Positions 17,147-26,697 of a stretch of 64,000 bases of DNA are shown in pieces. Below the pieces are notes generated by a model that worked only from the letters and a program-made list of their open reading frames with translations, was not told the DNA's origin and ran no database searches. A program made the translations under genes and the position numbers. Source of the stretch: Cohnella rhizoplanae. GTDB lineage: Bacteria > Bacillota > Bacilli > Paenibacillales > Paenibacillaceae. The DNA lies in the NCBI RefSeq assembly GCF_948329515.1, contig NZ_CAOJCN010000011.1:62001-126000 (forward strand), read 5' to 3'. Position 1 is the stretch's first letter; each line of letters begins with the position of its first letter.

Positions 17147-20100
17147 AGACCATCGTTAAATTCAGGTGGGCGGTACTCGTCCTCTGGCTCGCCGTCGTGG
17201 CCGGCCTCGTGCTCACCGCGCCGAACATGGCGGACCTGGTGCGCGAGAAGGGACAGATCACCGTGCCGGACGGGAACACGTCCTCGAAGGCGAGCGAACT
17301 GCTGTACGAGCGGGACGCGCAGCGCGCGGGCGACGGAGAAGGCGGCAGCGGCAGCTCCACGGTGCTCGTGTTCCATAGCGACGCCGCGCTGACCGACTCG
17401 CAGATGTCGGAGATCAAAGCGGGCATCGACAACCTGAAGGCCGAGAAGGAACGGCTCGGCATCGCCTCGGTCACGACGCACTTCGATACCGCGGAACTCA
17501 AGGATCAGATGGTGTCCGAGGACGGCAAGACCGTGCTGGCGCTGCTCTCGGTGAATACCGGCGGCCGGGAGTTGTCCGAAGTCCGGGAAGGTCTCGCGGA
17601 CGCGATCGCGGACGTCAAGGTCGACCACTATTACACGGGCAACTGGATCATTCAGGAGGATGTCGTCGTGAGCTCTCAAGAGGGGCTTCACAAGACGGAA
17701 TACATCACCGTCATCTTCATTCTGGCGATCCTGTTCCTCGTGTTCCGGTCGGCCATCGCGCCGTTCATTCCGCTCGTGACCGTCGGGATCAGCTATATCG
17801 CGGCGCAATCGGTCGTTTCTTATTTGGTCGAATATCTCGATTTTCCGCTGTCGAACTTCACGCAGATCTTCATGGTCGCGGTCATGTTCGGCATCGGCAC
17901 CGACTACTGCATCCTGCTCATCAGCCGGTTCAAGGAAGAGCTCGCGCACAACGGCGGGGATAAGGTCGGGGCCATATTGACGACGTACCGGACGGCGGGG
18001 AAAACGGTCATGTACGCCGGCCTTGCCGTGCTCGTCGGCTTTGCCTGCATCGGCTTCTCCGCGTTCAGCCTGTACCAGTCGGCCGTCGCGGTCGCCGTGG
18101 GCGTCGCCGTGCTGCTCATCGCGCTGGTAACGCTGGTGCCGTTCTTCATGGCCGTCCTCGGCAAGTCGATCTTCTGGCCGACGCGGGGCTCGCTCGAGCA
18201 CAAGCCTAGCGGCTTCTGGGGCGCGATGGGCAGCTTCTCGCTGAAGCGGCCGCTCTGGTCGCTGCTCTTGCTGGCGATCGTGCTCGCGCCGTTCCTGTCG
18301 ATTTACAAAGGCTCGATCTCCTTCAACTCGCTCGACGAGATCGGCGACCGGTACGAGTCGGTCAAAGGCTTCAACCTGATTGCCGACAGCTTCGGGCCGG
18401 GCGAGTCGCTGACGACGACCGTCGTGCTCAAGACCGACAAGGCGATCGACACGTCGGAAGGGCTCGCGATGATCGAGCGGGTCAGCCGCGAGCTGGCCGG
18501 CGTAGAAGGCGTGAAGGCGGTGCGGAGCGCGACCCGGCCGACGGGCGAGGCGCCGCGGGACTTCCGTGTGACACAGCAGGTCGATACGCTCGGCAGCGGA
18601 CTGGACCAGGGGGCCGAGGGCATCGGCCAGGTGTCCAAGGGGCTGGCCGACGCCAGCAAGGCGCTTAGCGAGAATGCCGCCAAGCTGAGCGGAGCCGCGG
18701 CCGGCGCAGACGAGCTCGCGGACGGCACGGCGTCGCTGAGGAGCGGCATCGCGCAGCTGGAGAGCGGGCTTGCGGCCGTGCAGCGGGGGCTGCGGAGCGG
18801 CACGGCGGGCGCGGGCGAGCTGCGGCAGGGCGCGGCGCAGGCGAAGCGAAGCGCGGATCAGCTGCTGGCCGCGAGCCGCAAGCTGGAAGCGAGCTACAAG
18901 CAGCTGGCCGGCGGGCTCGACCAGCTCGGCGCGGGATACGGCGACATCGCCGCCAAGCAGAAGGCGCTGGCGGACGGTCTCTCCGATCTTGGCGCGGGCC
19001 TGGGCGGCCTCGGCGACAAGTATCCGGAGCTGGCGTCCGACGCGGATTATCAGCGCGCGGTAGCGTCGGTCGGCGAGCTGCGGTCGAACGCGTCGCAGCT
19101 GGCGGGCAGGCTGGCGCAGCTGAACGCCAAGCTGGACGGCGCGACCGCGGGATTGAAGCAAGCGAACGCGGGGTTGTCGCAAGCGGCGGACGGCCAGGCG
19201 CAGCTGTCGGCAGGGCTGGCGAAGCTGGCGTCCGGCATCGCCTCGCTGCAGAGCGGCCTCGATCGGGCAGCCGACGGGCAGGGGCAGATCATCGGTCGGC
19301 TGCCGGGCGTGGCCGGCGGTCTCGACAAGCTGGCGGACGGCCAGCAGCAGCTGGGCCAGGGCTTCGCGCAGCTGAACGACCAGTTGGGCGAGTTGACCAG
19401 CGGTCTGGACAAGAGCGTGAGCGGGCTGGACCAGGTGACCGGAGGGCTTAAGTCCGCGCAGGATTACATCGGCGAGCTGTCCTCGGCGGCCGACAGCGAC
19501 CTGAGCGGCTGGTTCATCCCGGCTGACGCGATCCGGAGCGCGGACTTCCAGCAGGCGCTGGACGTGTACGCGTCGAAGGACCGCAAGATCGTCACGTTCG
19601 ACGTTATTTTCTCGGGCAACCCGTACGAGCTCGAGACGATGAAGCTGATCGAGCCGCTCCAGCAGGCGACCGACCGCGGGCTGAAGGGCGCGGATTACGA
19701 TGCCGGCTCGAGGCATGAGATCGGCGGCGTCACCAGCGGGAACAACGATCTGAACGAGATCTCGTCGGCGGACTACTCGCGCACCGTCGTGCTCATGCTG
19801 ATCGGCATCGGACTCATTCTGATCTTCATGTTCCGGTCGATCGTGATCCCCATCTATCTGGTGATCTCGCTGCTCGGGACGTACTACACCTCGCTCGCGA
19901 TCACCGAGTTGATCTTCGTGCGCATGCTCGGACATTCGGGCACGAGCTGGACCGTGCCGTTCTTCGGCTTCGTGCTGCTGATCGCGCTCGGGGTCGACTA
20001 CAGCATCTTCCTGATGGACCGGTTCCGCGAGTACCGGGACCTGCCGCCGCAGGAAGCGATCCTGAAGGCGATGCGGAATATGGGCACCGTTATCCTGTCC

Positions 20101-20343
20101 GCCGCGCTCATCCTGGGCGGCACGTTCGCGGCGATGCTGCCGTCGGGCGTCATGTCACTGCTGCAGATCGCGACGATGGTGCTGTGCGGACTGTTCCTGT
20201 ACGCGGTCATCCTGCTGCCGCTGTTCGTGCCGGTCATGGTGCGCACCTTCGGCGAGGCCAACTGGTGGCCGTTCATGGGACGGCGGTCGCCGACCGCCGT
20301 CGGCGGCGCGCCAGCCGATGGCCGGGCGACTCACGAGGCGTGA
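17143..20343 (+). CDS. MMPL/RND-family exporter (YdgH-like)
   Basis: 1066 residues. Two six-helix MMPL halves each begin with one helix and then five clustered helices; conserved motifs are GIGTDYCILLISRF (about 250) and LGVDYSIFLMDRFREY (about 945). Between them (about 490-790) lies a long extracellular helical region built from repeats of the form QL-x3-L-x2-G/A, similar to the coiled coil of YhgE/Pip proteins. Such proton-driven exporters move lipids, peptides or drugs. The start overlaps the marR stop (ATGA). A terminator follows at 20389. The substrate is unknown. Confidence 0.88.
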   Translation: MKTIVKFRWAVLVLWLAVVAGLVLTAPNMADLVREKGQITVPDGNTSSKASELLYERDAQRAGDGEGGSGSSTVLVFHSDAALTDSQMSEIKAGIDNLKAEKERLGIASVTTHFDTAELKDQMVSEDGKTVLALLSVNTGGRELSEVREGLADAIADVKVDHYYTGNWIIQEDVVVSSQEGLHKTEYITVIFILAILFLVFRSAIAPFIPLVTVGISYIAAQSVVSYLVEYLDFPLSNFTQIFMVAVMFGIGTDYCILLISRFKEELAHNGGDKVGAILTTYRTAGKTVMYAGLAVLVGFACIGFSAFSLYQSAVAVAVGVAVLLIALVTLVPFFMAVLGKSIFWPTRGSLEHKPSGFWGAMGSFSLKRPLWSLLLLAIVLAPFLSIYKGSISFNSLDEIGDRYESVKGFNLIADSFGPGESLTTTVVLKTDKAIDTSEGLAMIERVSRELAGVEGVKAVRSATRPTGEAPRDFRVTQQVDTLGSGLDQGAEGIGQVSKGLADASKALSENAAKLSGAAAGADELADGTASLRSGIAQLESGLAAVQRGLRSGTAGAGELRQGAAQAKRSADQLLAASRKLEASYKQLAGGLDQLGAGYGDIAAKQKALADGLSDLGAGLGGLGDKYPELASDADYQRAVASVGELRSNASQLAGRLAQLNAKLDGATAGLKQANAGLSQAADGQAQLSAGLAKLASGIASLQSGLDRAADGQGQIIGRLPGVAGGLDKLADGQQQLGQGFAQLNDQLGELTSGLDKSVSGLDQVTGGLKSAQDYIGELSSAADSDLSGWFIPADAIRSADFQQALDVYASKDRKIVTFDVIFSGNPYELETMKLIEPLQQATDRGLKGADYDAGSRHEIGGVTSGNNDLNEISSADYSRTVVLMLIGIGLILIFMFRSIVIPIYLVISLLGTYYTSLAITELIFVRMLGHSGTSWTVPFFGFVLLIALGVDYSIFLMDRFREYRDLPPQEAILKAMRNMGTVILSAALILGGTFAAMLPSGVMSLLQIATMVLCGLFLYAVILLPLFVPVMVRTFGEANWWPFMGRRSPTAVGGAPADGRATHEA

Positions 20344-20388
20344 GTGAGGCTGCTGAGCGGCTGTTGCGCTGATGCGCGCCTATGCGTG

Positions 20389-20421
20389 AAAAAGAAGCTC
20401 CGGCGACGGGGCTTCTTTTTC
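20389..20421 (+). terminator. Rho-independent terminator after mmpL
   Basis: GAAGCTCC pairs with GGGGCTTC (one G-T pair) around a six-base loop, flanked by A-run and T-run, so it could work on both strands. Confidence 0.8.
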
Positions 20422-20706
20422 GTCTGTATGGGCGGGTGCCAAGGCGGGACCTGATCCGCGATTCGGACTTTAAATCCGCTATTTCGCAAAAAAGCTGATT
20501 GGAGGAGGGGAGGGACCTCGGTTCCGTTATTCCGCTAAATCGCCGCTTTAATCGCCAGTTTCGGAGTAAGAGAGGATTCTGTGTCCGCGGACCGTCTATA
20601 TTCCGCCGATAAAACGGAAATAACGGATGCGCTGTCCGCAGCTGGACGAGAAGAGTGCGGTCATGGCGCGATGGTGCGCAGGAATTGTGCATGAGTCTTT
20701 AGGCAA
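20422..20706. other. Intergenic stretch without a gene
   Basis: No supported gene. It contains degenerate words such as TTCCGTTATTCCGCTA and AAAACGGAAATAACGG that resemble repeat family A at 5.6-5.8 kb, but without a clean period. Confidence 0.4.
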
Positions 20707-20750
20707 ATTAAAAAGCCGCTCCTGACCGTCGATGACGGCCGGGAGCGGCT
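20707..20750 (-). terminator. Rho-independent terminator of fumC
   Basis: On the minus strand AGCCGCTCC/GGAGCGGCT arms (20741-20750 and 20714-20722) are followed by TTTTTAATTT. It begins about 10 bp after the fumC stop. Confidence 0.85.
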
Positions 20751-20759
20751 GTGCCTGTG

Positions 20760-22151
20760 CTATTCCTTCGGGTGAATCATGTCTTCCGGCTTCACGTACT
20801 CGGTGAACTGCTCGTCCGTCAGCAGGCCGGTCTGGAGGGCGGCTTCGCGAAGCGTGAGGCCTTCCTTGTGCGCCAGCTTGGCGATCTTGGCCGCGTTCTC
20901 GTAGCCGATGTACGGGTTGAGCGCGGTGACGAGCATGAGCGACTGCTCCAGGTTGCGGCTCAGCACTTCGCGGTTCGGCTCGATGCCCACGGCGCAGTGC
21001 TCGTTGAAGGAGCGCATGCCGTCCGCGAGCAGGCGGACCGACTGGAGGAACGCGTTCAGGATGACCGGCTTGAACACGTTCAGCTCGAAGTTGCCCTGGG
21101 AGGCGGCGAAGCCGATCGTCGCGTCGTTGCCCATGACCTGGCAGGCGATCATCGTGATCGCTTCGGCCTGGGTCGGGTTGACCTTGCCCGGCATGATGGA
21201 GCTGCCCGGCTCGTTTTCCGGAATCGTGATCTCGCCGATGCCGCTGCGCGGACCGCTCGCGAGCCAGCGCACGTCGTTGGCGATCTTCATCAGATCGGCG
21301 GCGAGCGCCTTCAGCGCGCCGTGCGCGAAGACGGTCTGATCGTGGCTCGTCAGCGCGTGGAACTTGTTCGGCGCGCTCACGAAGCCTTTGCCCCCGGTAG
21401 CCTCGCTCAGCGCCTGGGCGACGCTGTCGCCGAACGCCGGGTGCGCGTTGATGCCGGTGCCGACCGCCGTGCCGCCGATCGCGAGCTCCGTCAGCGTCTG
21501 CGAGCTGCTCTTGATCATCTGCTCGGTCTTCTCCAGCATGGCGTGCCAGCCGCTGATCTCCTGGCCGAGCGTGATCGGCGTCGCGTCCTGCAGATGCGTG
21601 CGGCCGATCTTGACGATGTCCATGAATGCTTCGGCCTTGGCCGCAAGCGTCGCCTTCAGCTCGCCGAGGGCCGGCAGCAGAACCTCCTCGACGGCGACCA
21701 GGCTCGCGACGTGCATCGCGGTCGGGAACGTGTCGTTGGAGCTCTGGGACTTGTTGACGTCGTCGTTCGGGTGGACGCGCTTGTCGACGCCCTTCGCCTC
21801 GAGCAGCTGGTTGGCGCGCCGCGCGATGACTTCGTTGACGTTCATGTTGGACTGCGTGCCGCTACCCGTCTGCCACACGACGAGCGGGAACTCTGCATCC
21901 CATTCGCCGGCCACGATCTCGTCGGCCGCGGCGACGATGGCGTCCTTCTTATCGGCGTCGAGCTTGCCCAGCTTGTGGTTGACCTGCGCCGCCGCCTTCT
22001 TGAGCTGGGCGAACGCCGTGATCAGTTCCTTGGGCATCCGTTCCGTGCCGATCTTGAAGTGCTGGCGGCTGCGCTCGGTCTGCGCGCCCCACATGGCATC
22101 CGAAGGTACCTTGATCTCGCCCATCGTGTCGCGTTCAATGCGGAATTCCAT
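20760..22151 (-). CDS. fumC: Class II fumarate hydratase FumC
   Basis: 463 residues, the usual length for the oxygen-stable homotetrameric fumarase that interconverts fumarate and malate in the TCA cycle. The family signature GSSIMPGKVNPTQ (the mobile SS loop) is present, as are TGSGTQSNMNVNEV near residues 98-111 and GRTHLQDATPITLGQE, the other active-site regions. AGGAGGAG lies about 10 bp before ATG 22151. It has its own promoter and terminator, so it is a single-gene unit. Confidence 0.97.
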   Translation of the reverse strand: MEFRIERDTMGEIKVPSDAMWGAQTERSRQHFKIGTERMPKELITAFAQLKKAAAQVNHKLGKLDADKKDAIVAAADEIVAGEWDAEFPLVVWQTGSGTQSNMNVNEVIARRANQLLEAKGVDKRVHPNDDVNKSQSSNDTFPTAMHVASLVAVEEVLLPALGELKATLAAKAEAFMDIVKIGRTHLQDATPITLGQEISGWHAMLEKTEQMIKSSSQTLTELAIGGTAVGTGINAHPAFGDSVAQALSEATGGKGFVSAPNKFHALTSHDQTVFAHGALKALAADLMKIANDVRWLASGPRSGIGEITIPENEPGSSIMPGKVNPTQAEAITMIACQVMGNDATIGFAASQGNFELNVFKPVILNAFLQSVRLLADGMRSFNEHCAVGIEPNREVLSRNLEQSLMLVTALNPYIGYENAAKIAKLAHKEGLTLREAALQTGLLTDEQFTEYVKPEDMIHPKE

Positions 22152-22291
22152 GGCTAATTCTCCTCCTAAAGGCTATGAGTTGCCGGTTCGCCAGGGCGGA
22201 CGTGCCCGCGGCTGCGCAGAACCGTCTTCCGATAAAAGCGGTTGCGTCCACCGGAGCGGGTCGCGAATCCGTTTTTAACATCGCGTCTTTC

Positions 22292-22320
22292 ATTATAAAG
22301 GCTCGTCCCCGAGGTTCCAA
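22292..22320 (-). promoter_or_regulatory. SigA promoter of fumC
   Basis: On the minus strand TTGGAA (22320-22315) and TATAAT (22297-22292) are separated by 17 bp. The remaining gap to the next gene (22321-22422) holds nothing recognisable. Confidence 0.7.
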
Positions 22321-22435
22321 ATGGAAATCGGGCTTGTGCAGCTTGATCATATGGAAAGGCGGAGTAGCCTTGAAGAAACGGCGGGAATAAAATAGCTCTT
22401 CATCACGCGAGAGGCTGAGAACAGGAGGGGTGAGG

Positions 22436-23548
22436 ATGGGAGCGTACAGTGTCGTCTGGAAGGGGCCGGTTCGGCGCGGCAGCGGTCTTGGGATCGCGAG
22501 CAGGAATTATGTCCGCGCCTTGAGGAGGCAGGGGGTGCGAGTATCGGTCGATCATGACGGTATGCGCGCAGGCGCCGGTTTGCGGGTCCTCGTTTGGCAT
22601 TATCCTCCCGACCGAATCCGGTTGTCCCAGGAGAAGCGGCGCTATGATCGCGTCATCCTGAACGCCGTCTGGGAGACGACCCGGATCCCCCGCAGCTGGA
22701 TGCGGGATATCAATCGATTCGACGCGATAATGGTGCCCTCGAGGCAGAATAAGGAAGCTTTTCGGGCCAGCGGCGTGACGTCGCCGATTTTTATCGTTCC
22801 GCATGGGGTGAATACGTCCTTCTTCCGACCAGGCAATCGCCCCTTGAAGGTGAAAGGTACGGCCGGGAAATTCGTTTTTGTGTCCGTATTCGGGTTTCAG
22901 CACCGCAAAAATCCGGAAACGCTGCTGAAGGCCTACTGGAAGGCATTTTCGGCTGGCGACAAAGTTCATCTCGTCCTCAAGACCAACGGCTATGCGCCAT
23001 ATGAAAACAAACCATGGATCGAAGCCCGGATTCGCAGGTTAAGACAGAAGCTGGGACTGCGAAAAAGCACGCCGCCGGTCACGGTGCTGGCGCATCGAAT
23101 GGACGAATACAGTTTGCGGGGCATATATACGCTAGGTGATGTTTTCGTTTTGCCCACGAGAGGAGAAGGCGTCGGACTGCCTTTTTTGGAATCGATGGCG
23201 AGCGGCACGCCCGTGATCGCGACGGGATGGGGCGGCCATATGGACTTTTTGACGGAGCGCAACGCGTTTAAGGTCGGATATCGGTTAAGGCATCCAGCCG
23301 AGGGAATGAACAGACCTTCCGCCATCGCCCGCCCGTTCCGGGCTTTGTTCAACGGACGGGGACAAAGGTGGGCGGAGGCGGACGAGGCGAGTCTGATCAG
23401 GCAGATGCGCAAGGCTTATCTGAATCCGGGACTGTGCCGGCAAAAAGGGCGCCAGGCACGTCTGGACGCGGCCCGGCTGACGTGGGACCGCGCGGGCACG
23501 GCGATGAAGAACGCCATCGGAACGGTCGCGGCCAGGCAGCGGCGGTAA
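22436..23548 (+). CDS. Family 4 glycosyltransferase (GT-B fold)
   Basis: 370 residues from ATG 22436, with AGGAGGGG 5-7 bp before it; a GTG at 22430 overlaps that site. The N-terminal half has a glycine-rich loop (RRGSGLGIASRNYVRALRRQG). The C-terminal half has FVSVFGFQHRKNPETLLKAY and the donor-site motif RGEGVGLPFLESMASGTPVIAT, the E-x7-E of retaining GT4 enzymes. It is cytosolic or peripheral. It is monocistronic, followed by a repeat array. Its base composition looks less GC-rich than its neighbours, a possible sign of transfer. Donor and acceptor are unknown. Confidence 0.85.
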   Translation: MGAYSVVWKGPVRRGSGLGIASRNYVRALRRQGVRVSVDHDGMRAGAGLRVLVWHYPPDRIRLSQEKRRYDRVILNAVWETTRIPRSWMRDINRFDAIMVPSRQNKEAFRASGVTSPIFIVPHGVNTSFFRPGNRPLKVKGTAGKFVFVSVFGFQHRKNPETLLKAYWKAFSAGDKVHLVLKTNGYAPYENKPWIEARIRRLRQKLGLRKSTPPVTVLAHRMDEYSLRGIYTLGDVFVLPTRGEGVGLPFLESMASGTPVIATGWGGHMDFLTERNAFKVGYRLRHPAEGMNRPSAIARPFRALFNGRGQRWAEADEASLIRQMRKAYLNPGLCRQKGRQARLDAARLTWDRAGTAMKNAIGTVAARQRR

Positions 23549-23560
23549 AGTGCCGCCGCA

Positions 23561-23850
23561 CTGGCGGCGCTGCCAGCTGTCTGCGGTTGAAGCGTGAACC
23601 TAGATCCACAGTTGGCGGCGCAGCCAGCGGTTCGGGGCCGAAGTGTGAACGTAGGTCAACAATTGGCGGCGCTGCCGGCTGTCTGCGTTGAAGCGTGAAC
23701 CTAGATCCACAGTTGGCGGCGCAGCCCGCGGTCCAGGACCGAAGTGTGAACGTAGGTCAACAATTGGCGGCGCTGCCGGCTGTCTGCGGTTGAAGTGTGG
23801 ACCTAGATCGACAGTTGGCGGTGCAGCAGGCCGTCCAGGCCCAATTGTAA
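23561..23850. repeat. Tandem array, family B (about 6 units, 51-bp period)
   Basis: The word TTGGCGG(C/T)G recurs at about 23561, 23612, 23663, 23713, 23764 and 23815, i.e. steps of 50-51 bp. Odd and even units differ (GAACCTAGATCCACAG versus GAACGTAGGTCAACAA before the core), so the array may have grown by duplicating a double unit of about 102 bp. It fills the gap between the convergent GT4 and aldo/keto reductase genes. 23851-23944 shows nothing else. Confidence 0.85.
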
Positions 23851-23944
23851 GAGGCGCGGCCAGCCTCGGCGATCGGAGCTTGCGTTCCTATCGCCGATGG
23901 CGGGCGGCGCCTGCCTGCAAAGGTTCGAGAGCTTTAGCGAGAGC

Positions 23945-24922
23945 TTAGAATCCCTGCACCGGATGCGGCACGTAAGGCGCCTCCAGCGACCCGATCTCCT
24001 CCGCCGTCAGACCAAGCGACAGCGCGGCGACTGCGTCGTCCAGGTGATGCGGCTTGGTGGCGCCGACGATCGGCGCCGTCACGACGTTCTTCTGCGCCAC
24101 CCAGGCCAGCGCGACCTGCGCCCGCGGCACGCCGCGTGCGGCCGCGATCTCCGCCACGCGCGCCACGATCGCCCGGTCCGACTCGACCGACGACCGGTAC
24201 AGCGTCTTGCCGAAGGCATCCGACTCGGACCGCTCGCTCGTCTCGTCCCAATCGCGCGTCAGCCGGCCCCGCGCCAGCGGACTCCACGGGATGACGCCGA
24301 CGCCCAGCGCCTCGCACAACGGCAGCATCTCCCGCTCCTCCTCGCGGTACAGCAGGTTCACGTGATTCTGCATGCTGACGAACTTCGTCCAGCCCCCTCG
24401 CTCCGCAGTATGCTGCGCCTGAAGAAACTGCCACGCATACATAGAGGAAGCGCCGATATAACGAGCCTTGCCCGCTTTAACGACGTCGTGCAGCGCCTCC
24501 ATCGTCTCTTCGATCGGCGTATGCGGATCCCAGCGATGAATCTGGTACAGATCGATATAGTCGGTGCCCAGTCTGCGCAGGCTGTGGTCGACCTCGCTCA
24601 GGATCGCCTTGCGCGAGAGGCCCGCTCCGTTCGGTCCGGGGCGCATCCGGCCGTGCACCTTGGTCGCGATGACGACCTCGTCCCGCCGCGCAAGCGCCTT
24701 GAGCGCCCGGCCTACAATCTCCTCGCTCGTCCCGTCCGAATACACGTTGGCCGTATCGAAGAAGTTGATGCCGAGCTCCAGCGCCTTGCGGATAAAGGGA
24801 CGGCTGCGCTCCTCGTCGAGCGTCCAAGGGTGCGTCCCTCGGCCGGACTCGCCGTAGCTCATGCATCCCAGGCACAGCCGGGACACCTCCAGGCCGGTGC
24901 GTCCAAGTTCTGTATATTCCAT
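23945..24922 (-). CDS. Aldo/keto reductase
   Basis: 325 residues. The (beta/alpha)8 NADPH-dependent family is shown by NFFDTANVYSDG (catalytic Asp and Tyr), VVIATKV (Lys) and DLYQIHRWD (His), and the C-terminal APIVGATKPHHLDDA nucleotide-binding stretch. It is of the YajO/YhdN-like bacterial subgroup rather than the short DkgA type. AGGAGG is 9 bp before ATG 24922. It is a single gene converging on the GT4 gene across a repeat array. Confidence 0.92.
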   Translation of the reverse strand: MEYTELGRTGLEVSRLCLGCMSYGESGRGTHPWTLDEERSRPFIRKALELGINFFDTANVYSDGTSEEIVGRALKALARRDEVVIATKVHGRMRPGPNGAGLSRKAILSEVDHSLRRLGTDYIDLYQIHRWDPHTPIEETMEALHDVVKAGKARYIGASSMYAWQFLQAQHTAERGGWTKFVSMQNHVNLLYREEEREMLPLCEALGVGVIPWSPLARGRLTRDWDETSERSESDAFGKTLYRSSVESDRAIVARVAEIAAARGVPRAQVALAWVAQKNVVTAPIVGATKPHHLDDAVAALSLGLTAEEIGSLEAPYVPHPVQGF

Positions 24923-25171
24923 TCTTCCATACCTCCTGTCGGAATCGTCCTTCTCTAAAAATCATAACGAATCGCAGTCGGAAAAGAAAATGGCCGCCGA
25001 GGGGTAAGGCAGCAATCGGCTAAGACCATAAAACGGGGTGCCCTCGCTATACGGAAGTCAGCCTGGCGTCGCCCATGGTTCAATTTCCTGCGTCTGTTCC
25101 ACGCTGCGGGGTGTATGATATGCTAGAGGCAAATGTACGTACAAGTCATGAGAGAAGCCTAGGAGGATACG

Positions 25172-26185
25172 ATGGCAGCGAATGCGCAAGCTTACGAAGG
25201 TCAGTACGAGGGTTTGAAGGCGGTCTGGTTAAAAGCGGGTCCATACGAGGCGGCGGTGCTGCCGGAGATCGGCGCGAATCTGATCGCGTTCCGCGACACG
25301 GAGAGGGGCTATGCCTTCCTCCGCGAGCCTGCAGCCGATGAGATGCAAGCGTTCACGAAGAGCCCTATGGTTCACGGCATTCCGGTGCTTTTCCCGCCGA
25401 ACCGCTTCGAGGACGGCAAGTTCCCGTGGGAGGGCCGCGTGCTTGAGCTGCCCGTCAACGAGACCGACCGCAACAACCATCTGCACGGCTTCCTCTATAA
25501 CATTCCTTGGAAGGTCGAGGGCTTCAGCGCCGATGCGCTCGGCGCACGCGCGATCTTCAGCGTGACGGTGTCCGAAGGCGACGAGGTGTACGCGCGGTTT
25601 CCGTTCGCGTTTACCGTCCGCCTGGAATATACGCTCGGCGGCGACGGATTGCATCAGCGCGTCAGCGTGCGCAACGACGGCAAGGGCACGATGCCGTGCC
25701 TGCTGGCCTTCCATACGGCGGTCAACGCGCCGTTCGTGCCGGGCAGCACGCCGGCCGACTGTACGTTCAAGCTGACGGTCGGCGAACGCTGGGAGATGGG
25801 CGCGGACGGCAGGATGCTGCCGACCAAGCGCAAGCTGCCGCTTACGGAAGCCGAGGCGCGGATGCGCGACGGCACGCAATCGCCGTTTTTCGAGTCGCTG
25901 GACCATCACTATACCGCCGTGCCGCAGAACGGACGCAACCGCATGGAGCTCACCGACGCGCGCGCGGGCGTCAAACTCGTCTACGACGTCGGCACGGGCT
26001 ACAAGCAATGGATGATCTGGAACGACGGCGCCAAGGGCGGCTACTTCTGCCCGGAGCCTCAGGTCAACCTGGTCAACGCGCCCAACATCGAGCTGTCGCC
26101 GGAGGAGAAGGAGCAGGCGGGACTCTTAGCCCTGTCGCCCGGCGAGATCTGGGAAGAGACGAGCCGGATGTACACGATCGGCTAA
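25172..26185 (+). CDS. Aldose 1-epimerase family protein
   Basis: 337 residues, beta-sandwich mutarotase family. Expected catalytic elements are NNHLHGF (His about 97), AFHTAVN (second His) and a late acid in FCPEPQVNLVNAPN. These enzymes interconvert alpha and beta hexose anomers, although many family members act on other or phosphorylated sugars, so galM is not assigned. AGGAGG is close to ATG 25172. A perfect 10-bp palindrome TGTACGTACA at 25133-25142 lies upstream and could be an operator. The repeat array follows directly. Confidence 0.85.
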   Translation: MAANAQAYEGQYEGLKAVWLKAGPYEAAVLPEIGANLIAFRDTERGYAFLREPAADEMQAFTKSPMVHGIPVLFPPNRFEDGKFPWEGRVLELPVNETDRNNHLHGFLYNIPWKVEGFSADALGARAIFSVTVSEGDEVYARFPFAFTVRLEYTLGGDGLHQRVSVRNDGKGTMPCLLAFHTAVNAPFVPGSTPADCTFKLTVGERWEMGADGRMLPTKRKLPLTEAEARMRDGTQSPFFESLDHHYTAVPQNGRNRMELTDARAGVKLVYDVGTGYKQWMIWNDGAKGGYFCPEPQVNLVNAPNIELSPEEKEQAGLLALSPGEIWEETSRMYTIG

Positions 26186-26196
26186 GGTGAAGCGGC

Positions 26197-26640
26197 ATGC
26201 GTGAGGCTGCAGGCGCAGAATATGCGCTTGCGGCGGCGCGAGGCGCGTGCGTGTAGGCTGTAGGCGCAGAATGTGCGCTTGCAGCGGCGCGAGGCGCGTG
26301 CGTGAAGGCTGCAGGCGCAGAATATGCGCTTGCGGTGGCGCGAGATGCGTGCGTGGAGGCTGTAGGCGCAGAATATGCGCTTACAGTGGCGCGAGATGCG
26401 TGCGTGGAGGCTGTAGGCGCAGAATATGCGCTTGCAGTGGCGCAAGGCGCGTGCGTGGAGGCTGTAAGCGCGGAATATGCGCTTGCGGTGGCGCGAGGCG
26501 CGTGCGTGAAGGCTGTAGGCGCAGAATGTGCGCTTGCAGCGGTGCGAGGCGCGTGTGCGGAGGCTGTAGGCGCAGAATTTGCGCTTGCGGTGGCGCGAGG
26601 CGCGTGTGCGGAGGCTGTAGGCGCGGAATTTGCGCTTACA
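26197..26640. repeat. Tandem array, family C (9 units of exactly 51 bp)
   Basis: GGCGCAGAATATGCGC-type cores recur at 26212 and every 51 bp to 26620 (nine copies, with a few substitutions such as GGCGCGGAATTTGCGC). The core is an inverted repeat GCGCA-N5-TGCGC. Because 51 is a multiple of three, frames stay open through the array and give spurious repetitive peptides on both strands. It lies between the convergent epimerase and MmyB-regulator genes. Confidence 0.93.
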
Positions 26641-26697
26641 GCCTTCTTGCTTGTTCGAGGGATGCGGTCAGCGGCTGCCGCCATTCACGGTGAGCCG

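Noticed and set aside
17074..19935. 953-residue open frame antisense to the MMPL exporter
   Set aside because: It is rich in Arg, His, Asp and Gln, has no recognisable motif, and mirrors a well-supported gene. GC-rich codons keep the opposite strand free of stops.
23561..23850. CRISPR or attC-type array
   Set aside because: Linkers repeat as well, and there is no integrase or cas gene; the array is a plain tandem repeat.
25133..25142. TGTACGTACA palindrome as a proven operator of the epimerase gene
   Set aside because: A 10-bp palindrome can arise by chance, no partner repeat or regulator gene is near, and no clear promoter was found beside it.
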